Assembly: GCA_017622235.1 (NCBI GenBank)
Contig: JAGARN010000010.1
Span: forward strand, 1 to 64,000
Length of the DNA: 64,000 nt
Reading direction: 5' to 3'
Source: Spirochaetaceae bacterium
Lineage (GTDB): Bacteria > Spirochaetota > Spirochaetia > Treponematales > Treponemataceae
The first letter of the stretch is position 1. Each line of letters begins with the position of its first letter. Shown one piece after another: positions 1-9,569 of this stretch. The notes beneath the pieces are model-generated. The model saw only the letters and a program-made list of their open reading frames with translations, ran no database searches and had not been told where the DNA came from. Both the position numbers and the translations under genes were made by a program.

Positions 1-762
1 ACATATAAGGTTGAATCAACAGATTCAAAGATGAGATTTAACATAAGAGTGATAAGCGTTCGGGTGAATAATACAAGTTCATACACAACGATAGTAAACG
101 AAACAGTAAACAAAGTTGTTGGTTCTGTTAATGCTACGTCTGTGCGTTCTAGTGTACCAACAAATGCTAATGCAACAACTAAAACATCTGTTACTCCTCA
201 ACTGCAAACTTCAACAACGAACACCTCTACCTCGTCAGTTGCAACAGTTCCATCGGGAATTAATATATTTGAACAAGCGTACTGTTGGGTTCATAGTGGA
301 TCCAAGGGGCAGGTTAATATAAAAAGAAGTTTTCTTTCCCATGATGGTAAAAACTTTGTTGCTTTGAATTTTAATGGTTTTACTGGTTCACATAGAACAG
401 ATTGGAGCGATTGGACTGAAGCTCAGTCTAATCCAGTTTATGTTTCTGCATTAAAATCAACACTATCTGAAACCAGAGGCATAACATTTAAAGCAAAGGG
501 TGATGGAAAGCCATACACAATTATTTTTAGAAGAACGTTTTCAAATGGCACTTTTTGTGATTATCGCTACGATTTTAGTACAAAAACAACAAGGATAATA
601 GAAGTAGAAATTCCATATTCAAAACTTAAATGGCAATCTTATTCTACTAAAGCAGAATTTGACATTAATTTAGTTGACACAATTATCATAAAATACAATC
701 CATCAACACCGCCTGTTAACGAACGCTTCGATTTAACCATTTTTGATGTTGAATTGTATTAA
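1..762 (+). CDS. C-terminal part of a secreted/surface protein, possibly CIA30/CBM-like domain (partial)
   Basis: The reading frame is open from base 1, so the gene starts upstream of the window and the ATG at 31 is probably internal. The first ~80 visible residues are a Ser/Thr/Asn-rich low-complexity linker (many TTS/NTS runs), typical of extracellular linkers. The last ~160 residues look like a beta-sandwich: alternating hydrophobic strands, a GDGKPY turn, an FRRTF strand and an EIPYSKLKW segment, which resemble the CIA30/galactose-binding-like fold found in polysaccharide-active proteins. The family assignment is inference. It stops at 762, convergent with the flavodoxin-like gene. Confidence 0.55.
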   Translation, partial: TYKVESTDSKMRFNIRVISVRVNNTSSYTTIVNETVNKVVGSVNATSVRSSVPTNANATTKTSVTPQLQTSTTNTSTSSVATVPSGINIFEQAYCWVHSGSKGQVNIKRSFLSHDGKNFVALNFNGFTGSHRTDWSDWTEAQSNPVYVSALKSTLSETRGITFKAKGDGKPYTIIFRRTFSNGTFCDYRYDFSTKTTRIIEVEIPYSKLKWQSYSTKAEFDINLVDTIIIKYNPSTPPVNERFDLTIFDVELY

Positions 763-829
763 TTGTAATGCAAAGTGATTTGATTGTTTCCAACAAACTG
801 AGAAAATGACTTCGTAGCTTTACGTGTTT

Positions 830-1363
830 TTACGCTTTTAAATATTCTACGAGGGGGTCAAGATATTTTTTGTCAGCGATGTCGTAGGAACTGCTCATCA
901 TTTTTACGGCTTCTTTGTCGATTTCCCTTAAATCCTTTTTTTTGGAAAGGGATTTTACGAACATCTTCATCATTAGCCTGTAAATCGGCTTCATGTTTTC
1001 GTAGTTGAATCCACCTGGGCAATAAAAAACCTTTGCGATTTTCTTTTCTTCTTCTGTAAGCATTACGTCCAAGGCTTTGGGAATATCGGGGCTTTCCATT
1101 GGACTTCCGCCAGTTGCCCACAAGGCTAATTTTTTGCCTGCTGCAGCCCAAGAAGGCATTTTTTCTTTGAACCACTTTACTCCGTTTATTTGGGCGGCAC
1201 AAAGCCAACCGCCATAGACATATGAGTCATAAGGGTCAAGGTTCTGTTTTTTTGCTTCTTTCAACGTAAAAACTTTTGCGTTTTCGCCTAGTTTTTCTTG
1301 CAGCCAAAAAGCGTATTTTTTTGTAAACCCGGTTTCCGAGCTATAAATAATCGCAGTTTTCAT
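830..1363 (-). CDS. Flavodoxin-domain protein
   Basis: 177 aa. It opens with MKTAIIYSSETGFTKKYA, the FMN phosphate-binding loop signature of flavodoxins (beta1, then a Ser/Thr-rich TGxTxx loop). A YDSYVYGGW segment (about residues 45-53) and an ALWATGG segment (about 80-86) match the strands that hold the isoalloxazine ring. It is longer than a simple flavodoxin and resembles the HemG-like/flavodoxin-domain enzymes; an electron-transfer or quinone/protoporphyrinogen role cannot be settled from sequence. A GGAGG sits 5 nt before the ATG. It lies 24 nt downstream of the topoisomerase gene on the same strand, so they may be cotranscribed. Confidence 0.8.
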   Translation of the reverse strand: MKTAIIYSSETGFTKKYAFWLQEKLGENAKVFTLKEAKKQNLDPYDSYVYGGWLCAAQINGVKWFKEKMPSWAAAGKKLALWATGGSPMESPDIPKALDVMLTEEEKKIAKVFYCPGGFNYENMKPIYRLMMKMFVKSLSKKKDLREIDKEAVKMMSSSYDIADKKYLDPLVEYLKA

Positions 1364-1387
1364 AAATCCTCCAAAATATATTATCTA

Positions 1388-3205
1388 TTATGCGTCGATT
1401 TCTTCTAGCAAATTGTTTACGATGAATTCCCTGCGGCTGGGGGTGTTCTTTCCCATGTAGAATTCCAGTAAAGATGGAACTTCTTTCAGTGCCTTCACTT
1501 CCACCGGAACAAGGTGCATGTCCTTGCCTATGAACTGTCCGAATTCCTTGGAACCTATTTCTCCAAGTCCCTTGAATCGGGTGACTTCCACGCCGTTTCC
1601 CAAAGATTTCATCTCTTTGTCACGTTCGGCTTCGGTGTAACAGTAGCGTGTTTCTTTTTTGTTGCGCACCCGAAAAAGCGGAGTTTCCAGAATGAAAACC
1701 CTGCCAGAAGTGACAAGTTCTTCAAAATAACCCAGAAAAAAAGTGAGCATGAGGTTACGAATATGGAAGCCGTCGTTGTCGGCATCGGTGGCGATTATGA
1801 TTTTGTCATAGCGGAGGCCTGAAATATCGTTTTCTATGCCTAAAGCCATCATCAGGTTGTAGAGTTCTTCGTTCTTGTAGATTTCTGCCCGTCGTTTGCC
1901 AAACATATTCAACGGCTTTCCACGCAAACTAAAAATTGCTTGGGTCATGGGGTCTCGGCAGCCCACCATGGAGCCAGAAGCAGAATCTCCCTCTGTAACG
2001 AAAATCATGGAATTAGCTCCTTTGGCTTCTCCAAGGTGATATTTACAGTCCTTTAACTTTGGAATGTTCAGCGAAATTTTCTTTGCCGCTTCTTTTGCTT
2101 CTTTTTTTACAGCGTTCAGTTCTGTACGAAGTTTTTCGTTTGCCGTTATTTTTTGTTCCAAGGCCTTTGCGGAGTCCGGATTGCGGTGAAGCCAATCGTC
2201 AACTGCGGATTTTGTTTCGTTCACAATCCATGAACGTATGTCTGTGTTGCCCAGCTTGTTTTTTGTCTGGCTTTCAAACACGGGTTCTTTTATCTTTACG
2301 AGTAAAGCTGCCGCCATGCCTTCTCGTACGTCTTCACTTTTGAATTGCTTGCGAAAAAACTCGTTCACGCCTTTCAAAAATCCTTCCTTGAAGGCGGAAA
2401 GATGGGTTCCGCCGTCGCTGGTTTCCTGCCCATTGACGAAAGAAAAATATGTTTCCCCGTATGCGTTTGAGTGGCTTACGGCAAATTCCATGCGTTCGCC
2501 CTTGTAGTAGCCGACGGGGTAGAGGGAAGTTTCGTCTATTTCGCTGTTGAGCAAGTCTAAAAGTCCGTTTTGGCTTACATATTCTTGTCCGTTGCAGACA
2601 AGTTTTAATCCTGTGTTCAAATATGCGTAGTTCCAAAGGCGTTTTTCTACAAATTCCATGTTGAATTTGTAACTGCCAAAAATTTCTGTATCCGGTTCAA
2701 ATTCTATGAAAGTTCCGTCTGCAACACCGGCTTTTGTTTTGCCCGTTCTTTGTGAAACCAATTTTCCTCGCTCGAATACGGCTTCTGCACATTGCCCTGA
2801 GCGAACCGACAAAACTTTGAAATAAGAAGAAAGTGCGTTTACCGCCTTTGTTCCAACGCCGTTAAGTCCAACGGAAAACTGAAATACGTCGTCGTTGTAT
2901 TTTGCTCCGGTATTGATTATGGAAACACATTCAACTACTTTGCCCAAAGGAATTCCTCGGCCGTAATCCCGGACTTTTACGCGGTTTTCTGTTATGTCAA
3001 TCATAACTCTCTCGCCGTTTCCCATGATGAACTCGTCCACGGCGTTGTCTATTACTTCTTTCAAAAGGATGTAAATTCCGTCATTGCGGTTAGAACCGTC
3101 GCCTAAGCGACCTATATACATTCCAGAACGCAGCCTGATGTGTTCCAAAGGACTTAAGGTCTGGATTTTGGATTCGTCATATACGATTTTTTTCTTCTCA
3201 CCCAT
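1388..3205 (-). CDS. parE: DNA topoisomerase IV subunit B (ParE/GyrB-type ATPase)
   Basis: 605 aa from the ATG at 3205 (MGEKKKIVYDES); a 12-residue upstream extension is possible but unlike the family. It supplies the ATPase of a type IIA topoisomerase. Visible domains: GHKL ATPase with E50, N54, DYGRGIP (80-86) and GLNGVGTKAVNALS (113-126); transducer domain; TOPRIM with EGDSASG (~402) and DADNDG (~472); C-terminal GyrB segment ending near EFIVNNL. The length fits ParE-type B subunits without the long GyrB insertion. The usual second TOPRIM motif is DADVDG, so Asn at the middle is a small variation. No parC/gyrA partner is adjacent. ParE versus a second GyrB is not decided by sequence alone. 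Confidence 0.9.
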   Translation of the reverse strand: MGEKKKIVYDESKIQTLSPLEHIRLRSGMYIGRLGDGSNRNDGIYILLKEVIDNAVDEFIMGNGERVMIDITENRVKVRDYGRGIPLGKVVECVSIINTGAKYNDDVFQFSVGLNGVGTKAVNALSSYFKVLSVRSGQCAEAVFERGKLVSQRTGKTKAGVADGTFIEFEPDTEIFGSYKFNMEFVEKRLWNYAYLNTGLKLVCNGQEYVSQNGLLDLLNSEIDETSLYPVGYYKGERMEFAVSHSNAYGETYFSFVNGQETSDGGTHLSAFKEGFLKGVNEFFRKQFKSEDVREGMAAALLVKIKEPVFESQTKNKLGNTDIRSWIVNETKSAVDDWLHRNPDSAKALEQKITANEKLRTELNAVKKEAKEAAKKISLNIPKLKDCKYHLGEAKGANSMIFVTEGDSASGSMVGCRDPMTQAIFSLRGKPLNMFGKRRAEIYKNEELYNLMMALGIENDISGLRYDKIIIATDADNDGFHIRNLMLTFFLGYFEELVTSGRVFILETPLFRVRNKKETRYCYTEAERDKEMKSLGNGVEVTRFKGLGEIGSKEFGQFIGKDMHLVPVEVKALKEVPSLLEFYMGKNTPSRREFIVNNLLEEIDA

Positions 3206-3298
3206 GGGAAATATTATAGCAAAAATTATGAAAACAGCCAAGGCATATTATAGGTAGCTTTATATTTGATGAAATACTGCACGCATAGTATGTTGAAC

Positions 3299-3465
3299 AA
3301 AAAAAACGCCCCCCATAAAGTGCAGCACACACAGGCGGGAAATGCCACTATTCCATCTATCTATGCCCCGTGGAAAGCACCGACCGCCGTGCGAATAAAA
3401 ATTGGAAGCCGCACATGGAATGAAGCTGTAGAAACAGCCGGGGAAGGCAAGTGGAGAATGAATCA
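3299..3465 (-). ncRNA. Candidate structured non-coding RNA or parE leader
   Basis: A minus-strand promoter-like pair (TTGTAA at 3499-3494, 16 nt, TATACA at 3477-3472) would start an RNA near 3465. It would run through the multi-helix region and meet a run of eight Ts (3306-3299, A8 on the plus strand) after a G-rich stretch. Size is about 165 nt. It could be an independent small RNA (6S RNA has this size, but the junction fold is not a standard 6S shape) or a structured 5' leader of parE. No known Rfam motif was recognised by eye. Confidence 0.3.
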
Positions 3466-3490
3466 CAGTGTTGTATAAAAGATACAGCAC

Positions 3491-3519
3491 TTGTTACAAG
3501 GTCTGTATTGGTGTATAAT
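3491..3519 (+). promoter_or_regulatory. purH promoter
   Basis: TTGTTA at 3491-3496, a 17-nt spacer, and a perfect TATAAT at 3514-3519. The predicted start is near 3526, giving a leader of ~22 nt that contains the AATGAGG Shine-Dalgarno. The -35 region overlaps the -35 of a minus-strand promoter (3494-3499). Confidence 0.65.
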
Positions 3520-3547
3520 GAACGAAATATTACGTAATGAGGTTTAT

Positions 3548-5257
3548 ATGAAAAAGCGTGCTCTTATTAGTGTTTTTGTTAAAGACGGGGTTTTAGATTT
3601 AGCAAAGTTTTTAGCTGATCAACAGTGGGAAATTCTTTCCACAGGGGGAACAGCAAAACATCTAACAGAAAACGGTGTTCCTGTAACAGATGTAAGCCAA
3701 GTTACTGGTTTTCCGGAGTGCCTTGACGGACGGGTTAAAACCTTGCACCCCAAAATTCATGCAGGAATCCTTGCAATTAGAGATAATGCAGAACACATGA
3801 AAGCTATTGCCGATTTAGGCGTTGAACCCATTGATTTGGTTTGCGTAAACCTCTATCCTTTTTTTGAAAAAGTGCAGGCACGTCTTTCGTTTGAAGACAC
3901 CGTTGAATTTATCGATATTGGTGGTCCAACGATGATTCGAGCCGCGGCAAAAAACTGGCAGGACGTTCTTGTTCTTACAGACCCAGCCGACTATGCCGAA
4001 GCAATGGAAGAAATTAAAACAGGCGACAAAAACTTGGCATTGCACCGCCGCCTTGCAGGAAAAGTATTCAATTTGACCAGTGCCTACGATGCTGCAGTTT
4101 CCCGGTTTATGATGAACGGAATGGATAATATAGTGAAAGAAGACGGCACGGAAATATTTAATCCAGAACTTCCAACTTATTACGATATGTCTTTGGTTAA
4201 ATCCCAGGATCTTCGCTACGGAGAAAACGGTCACCAAAAAGCCGCCCTTTATCTTACAGCAGACAGAAAAGGTGCCTTTGGCGGAATGAAACAGTTGCAA
4301 GGCAAAGAACTTTCCTACAATAATATTCGGGATTTGGATGTGGCATGGAAAGCCGTCTCTGCGTTCAACCGCTTTGTAAAAAACGCTGCAAGTGTTTCTG
4401 GCACGGATTATTCTGCTTACCAAGGAATCATTTGCGGAAAGAATGCCGATGGAACAAAAGCCGCTCCTGAAGGCAAACAAAGCAAAGTGTCTTTTGAAGC
4501 GGCAAGCAACAGCGTTTTTACCGTGGCGTTAAAGCACAACACTCCTTGCGGAGCGGCTCTTGGCAAAACACCTCTAGAATCTTACATAAAAACATACAAC
4601 TGCGACCCTGTTTCTATCTTTGGCGGAATTGTAGGTTGTAGCTCTGTAATTGACAAAGAAACCGCAGAAGAAATGAATAAATGCTTTTTGGAAGTAATTG
4701 TTGCTCCTGGATTTACGGACGAAGCCCTGGAAGTCCTTGCTGCAAAGAAAAACGTCCGTGTTGTTCTTGCAGAAGTTGAAGCTGACGAGGACTGGGACTG
4801 CATGGCTGTAGACGGCGGACTTTTGGTTCAAAACCGTGACAATGAATTATTCAGCAAATGGGATATTGTTACAAAATCAAAGCCCACCCAAGAACAAATT
4901 GATGAAATGGCTTTTGGCATGACAGTCGCAATGTTTGCAAAGTCCAACGCAATTCTTGTTGTAAAGGACAAGGCCGCCATTGGAATTGGTTGCGGTCAAA
5001 CAAACCGCATTTGGGCTACAGAACAGGCTTTGGAGCGAGCAAAGGCTGTCACAGATGCCGCAGGTAAAGAAAACGCAGAAGTCCTTATTAGCGATGCATT
5101 CTTTCCTTTTGCCGACTGCGTGGAAAAAGCCGCCCAGTTCGGAATCAAGGCTATAGTTCAACCTGGTGGTTCTATACGTGACCAAGAATCCATAGATGCA
5201 TGCAACAAACATGGAATCGCAATGGTGTTCACAGGAACACGTCACTTTAAACACTAA
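3548..5257 (+). CDS. purH: Bifunctional AICAR formyltransferase / IMP cyclohydrolase
   Basis: 569 aa from ATG 3548 (MKKRALISVF), chosen because GAGG lies 6 nt upstream and family members start here. It catalyses the last two steps of IMP synthesis. N-terminal MGS-like cyclohydrolase domain (about 1-200) carries ALISVFVKDG, STGGTAKHL and DGRVKTLHPKIHAGIL. The C-terminal AICARFT domain has the catalytic KHNTPCG motif (~K328-H329) and the IGCGQTNR segment. It is ~45 residues longer than common PurH; the extra residues (~275-322, containing GTDYSAYQG and the Lys/Glu-rich stretch after it) lie just before the AICARFT active-site motif. mraY follows 11 nt downstream. Confidence 0.96.
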   Translation: MKKRALISVFVKDGVLDLAKFLADQQWEILSTGGTAKHLTENGVPVTDVSQVTGFPECLDGRVKTLHPKIHAGILAIRDNAEHMKAIADLGVEPIDLVCVNLYPFFEKVQARLSFEDTVEFIDIGGPTMIRAAAKNWQDVLVLTDPADYAEAMEEIKTGDKNLALHRRLAGKVFNLTSAYDAAVSRFMMNGMDNIVKEDGTEIFNPELPTYYDMSLVKSQDLRYGENGHQKAALYLTADRKGAFGGMKQLQGKELSYNNIRDLDVAWKAVSAFNRFVKNAASVSGTDYSAYQGIICGKNADGTKAAPEGKQSKVSFEAASNSVFTVALKHNTPCGAALGKTPLESYIKTYNCDPVSIFGGIVGCSSVIDKETAEEMNKCFLEVIVAPGFTDEALEVLAAKKNVRVVLAEVEADEDWDCMAVDGGLLVQNRDNELFSKWDIVTKSKPTQEQIDEMAFGMTVAMFAKSNAILVVKDKAAIGIGCGQTNRIWATEQALERAKAVTDAAGKENAEVLISDAFFPFADCVEKAAQFGIKAIVQPGGSIRDQESIDACNKHGIAMVFTGTRHFKH

Positions 5258-5268
5258 GGGGTCGTTAA

Positions 5269-6339
5269 ATGCTGTACCATCTTGCGTCCTTATTTATGGG
5301 GACATTCGGACCAGCACGACTTTTACAGTCATATGCAGTATTAATTGTTGTTGCTTTGTATTTAGGTTTTACATTAACCTCGTTGTTGTTGCCTAAGTTT
5401 TATAAGCATTTACCTCATGACCGTGGTAGAGAATTTACTCCGACTCCGGAGGCGGCAAAAGGCAAACCCACCGGTGCTGGTGTGGTGTTTATCACTTTTT
5501 TTGTGTTGCTTGTTGCACTTATTGTTCCCTTAGACGGTTTGCAAGTATGTATTATCGCTTTAACTTGGGTTACAATGCTTACGGGTTATTTGGATGACCG
5601 TAGTACAAAAAGTTGGGGGGAATATTTAAAAGGTGCTCTTGACCTTGTGATTTGCCTTGTTGCAGCTTTAATTTTATATTATTTTCTTTCAAAAGGTAAC
5701 CCTGATGGAAAATTACATTTTTGGTTGCCTTTTACATCCAAAAACATAACCATAGCACCTTGGCTTTATATTTGTATAACTACAATAATGTTGTGGCTTT
5801 CAATAAACACCACAAATTGTACAGACGGAGTGGACGGACTTTCTAGTACATTGGTTTTGATTGCTTTAATCACCATGGGGTGTATTTTTTACTTTATTAT
5901 TGGTCATAAAGAAATTTCTGCATACCTTTTAGTTCCTCATTTGCCGGATGGTGCTAGCTGGGCTGTTATGATTTTTTGTTTAGCAGGAATTTTAATGGGT
6001 TATTTGTGGCATAATGCTTTTCCAAGTTCTGTTTTAATGGGAGATGCAGGAAGCCGAGCTTTAGGATTTTTTATCGGGGTTTGCGTTATGGTAAGTGGGA
6101 ACCCTTTCCTAATTTTAGCAACGTCTTCGATAATTTTTGTTAATGGCGGAATGGGACTAATAAAAGTTTGCCTTATGCGTTTTTTTAAGATTAAAGTGTT
6201 TCAAAAGATTCGATTTCCATTACATGATCATATGCGACACAACCATAACTGGTCTCCAACTCAAGTATTACTTAAGTTTATGATTATGCAAATTCTGATA
6301 ACAATAGCATTGGTGGGAATACTTTTCAAAGTTAGATGA
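5269..6339 (+). CDS. mraY: Phospho-N-acetylmuramoyl-pentapeptide transferase (MraY-type)
   Basis: 356 aa, about ten hydrophobic helices. MraY transfers phospho-MurNAc-pentapeptide from UDP to undecaprenyl phosphate to make lipid I at the inner membrane. Seen: GYLDDRSTK (Mg-binding DDR/DD motif), TNCTDGVDGLSS (~182, the NxTDGxDGL motif) and GDAGSRALGF (~257). Unusual: the normally invariant His-His-His loop is PLHDHMRHNHN (~316), GDxGS has Ala, and the TPTMGG motif is KPTGAGVV. Other PNPT transferases (WecA, TagO) lack a His triad, but length and TM layout favour MraY. It sits outside a mur/fts cluster, behind purH, with an AGGGG Shine-Dalgarno. Confidence 0.82.
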   Translation: MLYHLASLFMGTFGPARLLQSYAVLIVVALYLGFTLTSLLLPKFYKHLPHDRGREFTPTPEAAKGKPTGAGVVFITFFVLLVALIVPLDGLQVCIIALTWVTMLTGYLDDRSTKSWGEYLKGALDLVICLVAALILYYFLSKGNPDGKLHFWLPFTSKNITIAPWLYICITTIMLWLSINTTNCTDGVDGLSSTLVLIALITMGCIFYFIIGHKEISAYLLVPHLPDGASWAVMIFCLAGILMGYLWHNAFPSSVLMGDAGSRALGFFIGVCVMVSGNPFLILATSSIIFVNGGMGLIKVCLMRFFKIKVFQKIRFPLHDHMRHNHNWSPTQVLLKFMIMQILITIALVGILFKVR

Positions 6340-6361
6340 TATTATAAAACCACAAATATAA

Positions 6362-6406
6362 AAAAAAGCTGTCTTATAAAGTTTAAACTTTTAAGACAGC
6401 TTTTTG
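6362..6406. terminator. Bidirectional terminator between mraY and gap
   Basis: Arms 6363-6376 and 6392-6405 pair (AGCTGTCTTA with TAAGACAGCT), flanked by A-run on the left and T-run on the right, so it works for both converging genes. A near copy lies at 62164-62210. Confidence 0.85.
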
Positions 6407-6434
6407 TTTTAGTTGCAAAATATACTAAATCAAA

Positions 6435-7445
<1,011 letters not shown>

Positions 7446-7465
7446 CTAATCAATTTATTATATAC

Positions 7466-7494
7466 AATATACGTCAATGAAGTGTCAGTGTCAA
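7466..7494 (-). promoter_or_regulatory. gap promoter
   Basis: On the minus strand: perfect TTGACA (7494-7489), 17-nt spacer, TATATT (7471-7466). The start would be near 7459, leaving a ~25-nt leader with a TAGGAGTG Shine-Dalgarno. Confidence 0.75.
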
Positions 7495-7524
7495 GCCAAA
7501 GCAAAACTCTAGCCAAACCAAACT

Positions 7525-8202
7525 TTAACGGCGACTGTTTTTTGACATAAGCAACATTCTAATAAAGTTGCCCATAGCAACAAGAGCAGACGCTACATAA
7601 GTTAATGCCGCAGCAGATAAAACTTTTTTTACGCCTTTCAGTTCTTCTTCTGAAAGAGTACCTGTTCCTGCAAGAATTTTTATCGCTCTATTAGAGGCAT
7701 TGAATTCAACTGGCAAAGTTACGATATAGAACAAAACCGATGCCGCAAACAACAAAAGTCCTATGCTCACTAAAATGCCCCAGCTTAGTATGATTCCAGC
7801 TATTGCTAACCAAGGACCTGCCGCAGAGCCGATGTTTGCTACAGGGACAAGCATACTTCGCAAAACTAATGGACCGTAGTTTGTTGCATGTTGAATGGCG
7901 TGACCTGTTTCATGAGCTGCAACACCAACTGCCGCTATTGTAGGTTGCCCATAGACACTGTCTGAAAGCCGTAAAACTTTTTCGTTGGGGCTGTAATGAT
8001 CTGTAAGGTCGCCAGATACACGCCCTAATTTTACATCTGATATGTTGTTTGCTTTTAAAAGATATGCTGCAGCTTGTGCACCTGTAATACCCCTAGCATT
8101 TGTTTGCTTAGAGTATTTAGAAAAAGTTGATTTAACTTTAAATTGTGCCCATACAGAAAGTAACAAAGCCGGAACGACAAAAATAAGGTAATAAATGTCC
8201 AC
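7525..8202 (-). CDS. Putative neutral zinc metallopeptidase, YugP family (PF04298)
   Basis: 225 aa. I chose the GTG at 8202 because AAGGAGG lies 5 nt upstream and the protein then begins with a membrane helix, as in the family; longer starts have no ribosome-binding site. HETGH (H97, E98, H101) is the zinc-binding/catalytic motif in AAHETGHAIQH. N-terminal helix (3-19) and two helices after ~115 indicate a membrane protease with the active site between them. Substrates of the family are unknown. The gene is divergent from the hydrolase at 8300. Confidence 0.88.
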   Translation of the reverse strand: MDIYYLIFVVPALLLSVWAQFKVKSTFSKYSKQTNARGITGAQAAAYLLKANNISDVKLGRVSGDLTDHYSPNEKVLRLSDSVYGQPTIAAVGVAAHETGHAIQHATNYGPLVLRSMLVPVANIGSAAGPWLAIAGIILSWGILVSIGLLLFAASVLFYIVTLPVEFNASNRAIKILAGTGTLSEEELKGVKKVLSAAALTYVASALVAMGNFIRMLLMSKNSRR

Positions 8203-8299
8203 GAAATCCTCCTTACTTCTACAATATACACAACTTACTTTAAAGATACTAGGCGATAACAAAATTTTTTTTTATAATATACATGGTGGAAGTTATTTT

Positions 8300-9379
8300 A
8301 TGTCTGCAATAATTTTCTTTTCTTTGCTATTTTTAGGAATTATACTTTTTTCTCTTGTTGTGGGAATTATTATATTTGTAAGAATGTTTGTTCACAATAA
8401 AAACGATGGTTCATTGGAACCAGATGTTGTAAAAAAATCTCTTGAGCAAATGAAACAGTCTGTTCCTGGAACTAAGTTGCAGGGTGTTAAGATGCAAGGA
8501 ACGCCACATCTTTCGTCTCATATAAACGACAAAAAAATAATGATTCCTTTGTTAGAAGCAAAGTTGCGTTGGTTTAATCGTTTGCAAAGAAAAGAAATAG
8601 AACAAATAACAATTCGAGGTACTTTTGGAAAAAAACTTTGGGGAAATTTTATTCCATCTGCAAATAAAAAATCAAACTTTACGGTTCTTCTTGTTCACGG
8701 TTACACAGATTCTGCTGCAGGAATGGCATACTTAGCAGAAGAATACGAAAAACTTGGCGTATCTGTACTAGCGATAGATTGTCGAGCTCATGGTTATTCA
8801 GAGGGGAACATTATTACTCTTGGGTATACGGATGCAAAAGATGTTGCATTGTGGCTAGATTATTTGCAGAGCCATGTTGGTGGAAAAATAATTTTGCATG
8901 GTGTTTCTATGGGAGGTGCTGCGGTAATACAATCGCTTGTGCAGAAGAAAACAATATGTAATGCTCAGCATATAGCATTTGCGGTGGCAGATTGTAGTTT
9001 TTCTTCCGCAAAGAAAGTATTCAAATCACAGACTGCTATATTCTTAGGAAACTCAGTGTTTCAAAAGGTTCTTTCCTACTTAATAATACAAAGTGTTTCT
9101 CTAATTAATTTTTTTGTTTGCGGTTTTACGCTAGGACAGAATTCGCCAAAGAAAGCACTTAAACAAAGGGCGAAATTTGCAACTTCTAAAATACCTTTAC
9201 TTTTTTTTCATGGTAAAGATGATAGTTTTATAAGTTGTGATGCTGCATATGAATTACTAGAAGTTGCAAAAGAAAATGCCACACTCACAATAATCGAGGA
9301 AGCCCCACATATTGGTAGTTATTTTTATGCTCCTAAAGATTATATGCAGAAAATTAGCGGTTTAATTTCTAGTGAATAA
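8300..9379 (+). CDS. Membrane-anchored alpha/beta hydrolase
   Basis: 359 aa from ATG 8300 (GGTGGA 9 nt upstream; TATAAT at 8273-8278). An N-terminal membrane helix (2-30) is followed by an alpha/beta hydrolase core: LLVHGYTDSA oxyanion-hole region (~131), GVSMGG nucleophile elbow (Ser ~203), acid in HGKDDSF (~305) and His in EAPHIGS (~335). So all triad elements are present. Similar proteins of Firmicutes and spirochaetes are annotated only as hydrolases; the substrate (acyl ester, peptide or lipid) is unknown. The gene ends just before a hairpin terminator. Confidence 0.85.
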   Translation: MSAIIFFSLLFLGIILFSLVVGIIIFVRMFVHNKNDGSLEPDVVKKSLEQMKQSVPGTKLQGVKMQGTPHLSSHINDKKIMIPLLEAKLRWFNRLQRKEIEQITIRGTFGKKLWGNFIPSANKKSNFTVLLVHGYTDSAAGMAYLAEEYEKLGVSVLAIDCRAHGYSEGNIITLGYTDAKDVALWLDYLQSHVGGKIILHGVSMGGAAVIQSLVQKKTICNAQHIAFAVADCSFSSAKKVFKSQTAIFLGNSVFQKVLSYLIIQSVSLINFFVCGFTLGQNSPKKALKQRAKFATSKIPLLFFHGKDDSFISCDAAYELLEVAKENATLTIIEEAPHIGSYFYAPKDYMQKISGLISSE

Positions 9380-9380
9380 A

Positions 9381-9437
9381 AAAAACCGCACCGCTAAAGG
9401 AGGAGGAAAAGGCGGCACGGTTTGTACATTTTTTGCT
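9381..9437 (+). terminator. Hairpin terminator after the alpha/beta hydrolase
   Basis: AAACCG (9383-9388) pairs with CGGTTT (9418-9423) and CCGC (9391-9394) with GCGG (9412-9415), leaving a symmetric CA/CA internal loop. A T-rich tract follows. The apical loop carries a perfect AAAGGAGG. Confidence 0.6.
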
Positions 9438-9569
9438 GCTTTATACACAGTTTAATAAATAGAAAAAAAAATGTCAATGCATTGCGTTGCATTTATATGA
9501 ATTTTTCGCATATGTTGCAAAATAAACGGTTTTTTGCAAAGGTGTACAAATGGAGGTATGGAGTTATAG

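Larger units (their letters stand above)
3206..3547. other. 342-nt intergenic region with divergent promoters and a structured, GC-rich core
   Basis: This gap between parE (minus) and purH (plus) has no convincing gene. Bases ~3308-3460 are clearly more GC-rich than the flanks. Complementary segments predict a junction: 3345-3349 with 3450-3454, the contiguous 3350-3356 with 3415-3421, hairpin 3389-3393/3410-3414, and hairpin 3425-3429/3434-3438 with an AGAA loop. Promoter boxes for both strands overlap at 3472-3519. Short open frames on both strands here have no family resemblance and I do not call them. Confidence 0.5.

Noticed and set aside
3365-3470. Cobalamin, PRPP/ykkC or other known riboswitch in front of purH
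   Set aside because: None of the conserved core motifs I know is present on either strand.
3260-3490. Open frames of 70-76 codons on both strands between parE and purH
   Set aside because: No family resemblance, no Shine-Dalgarno, and they lie in a region better explained as a structured RNA.
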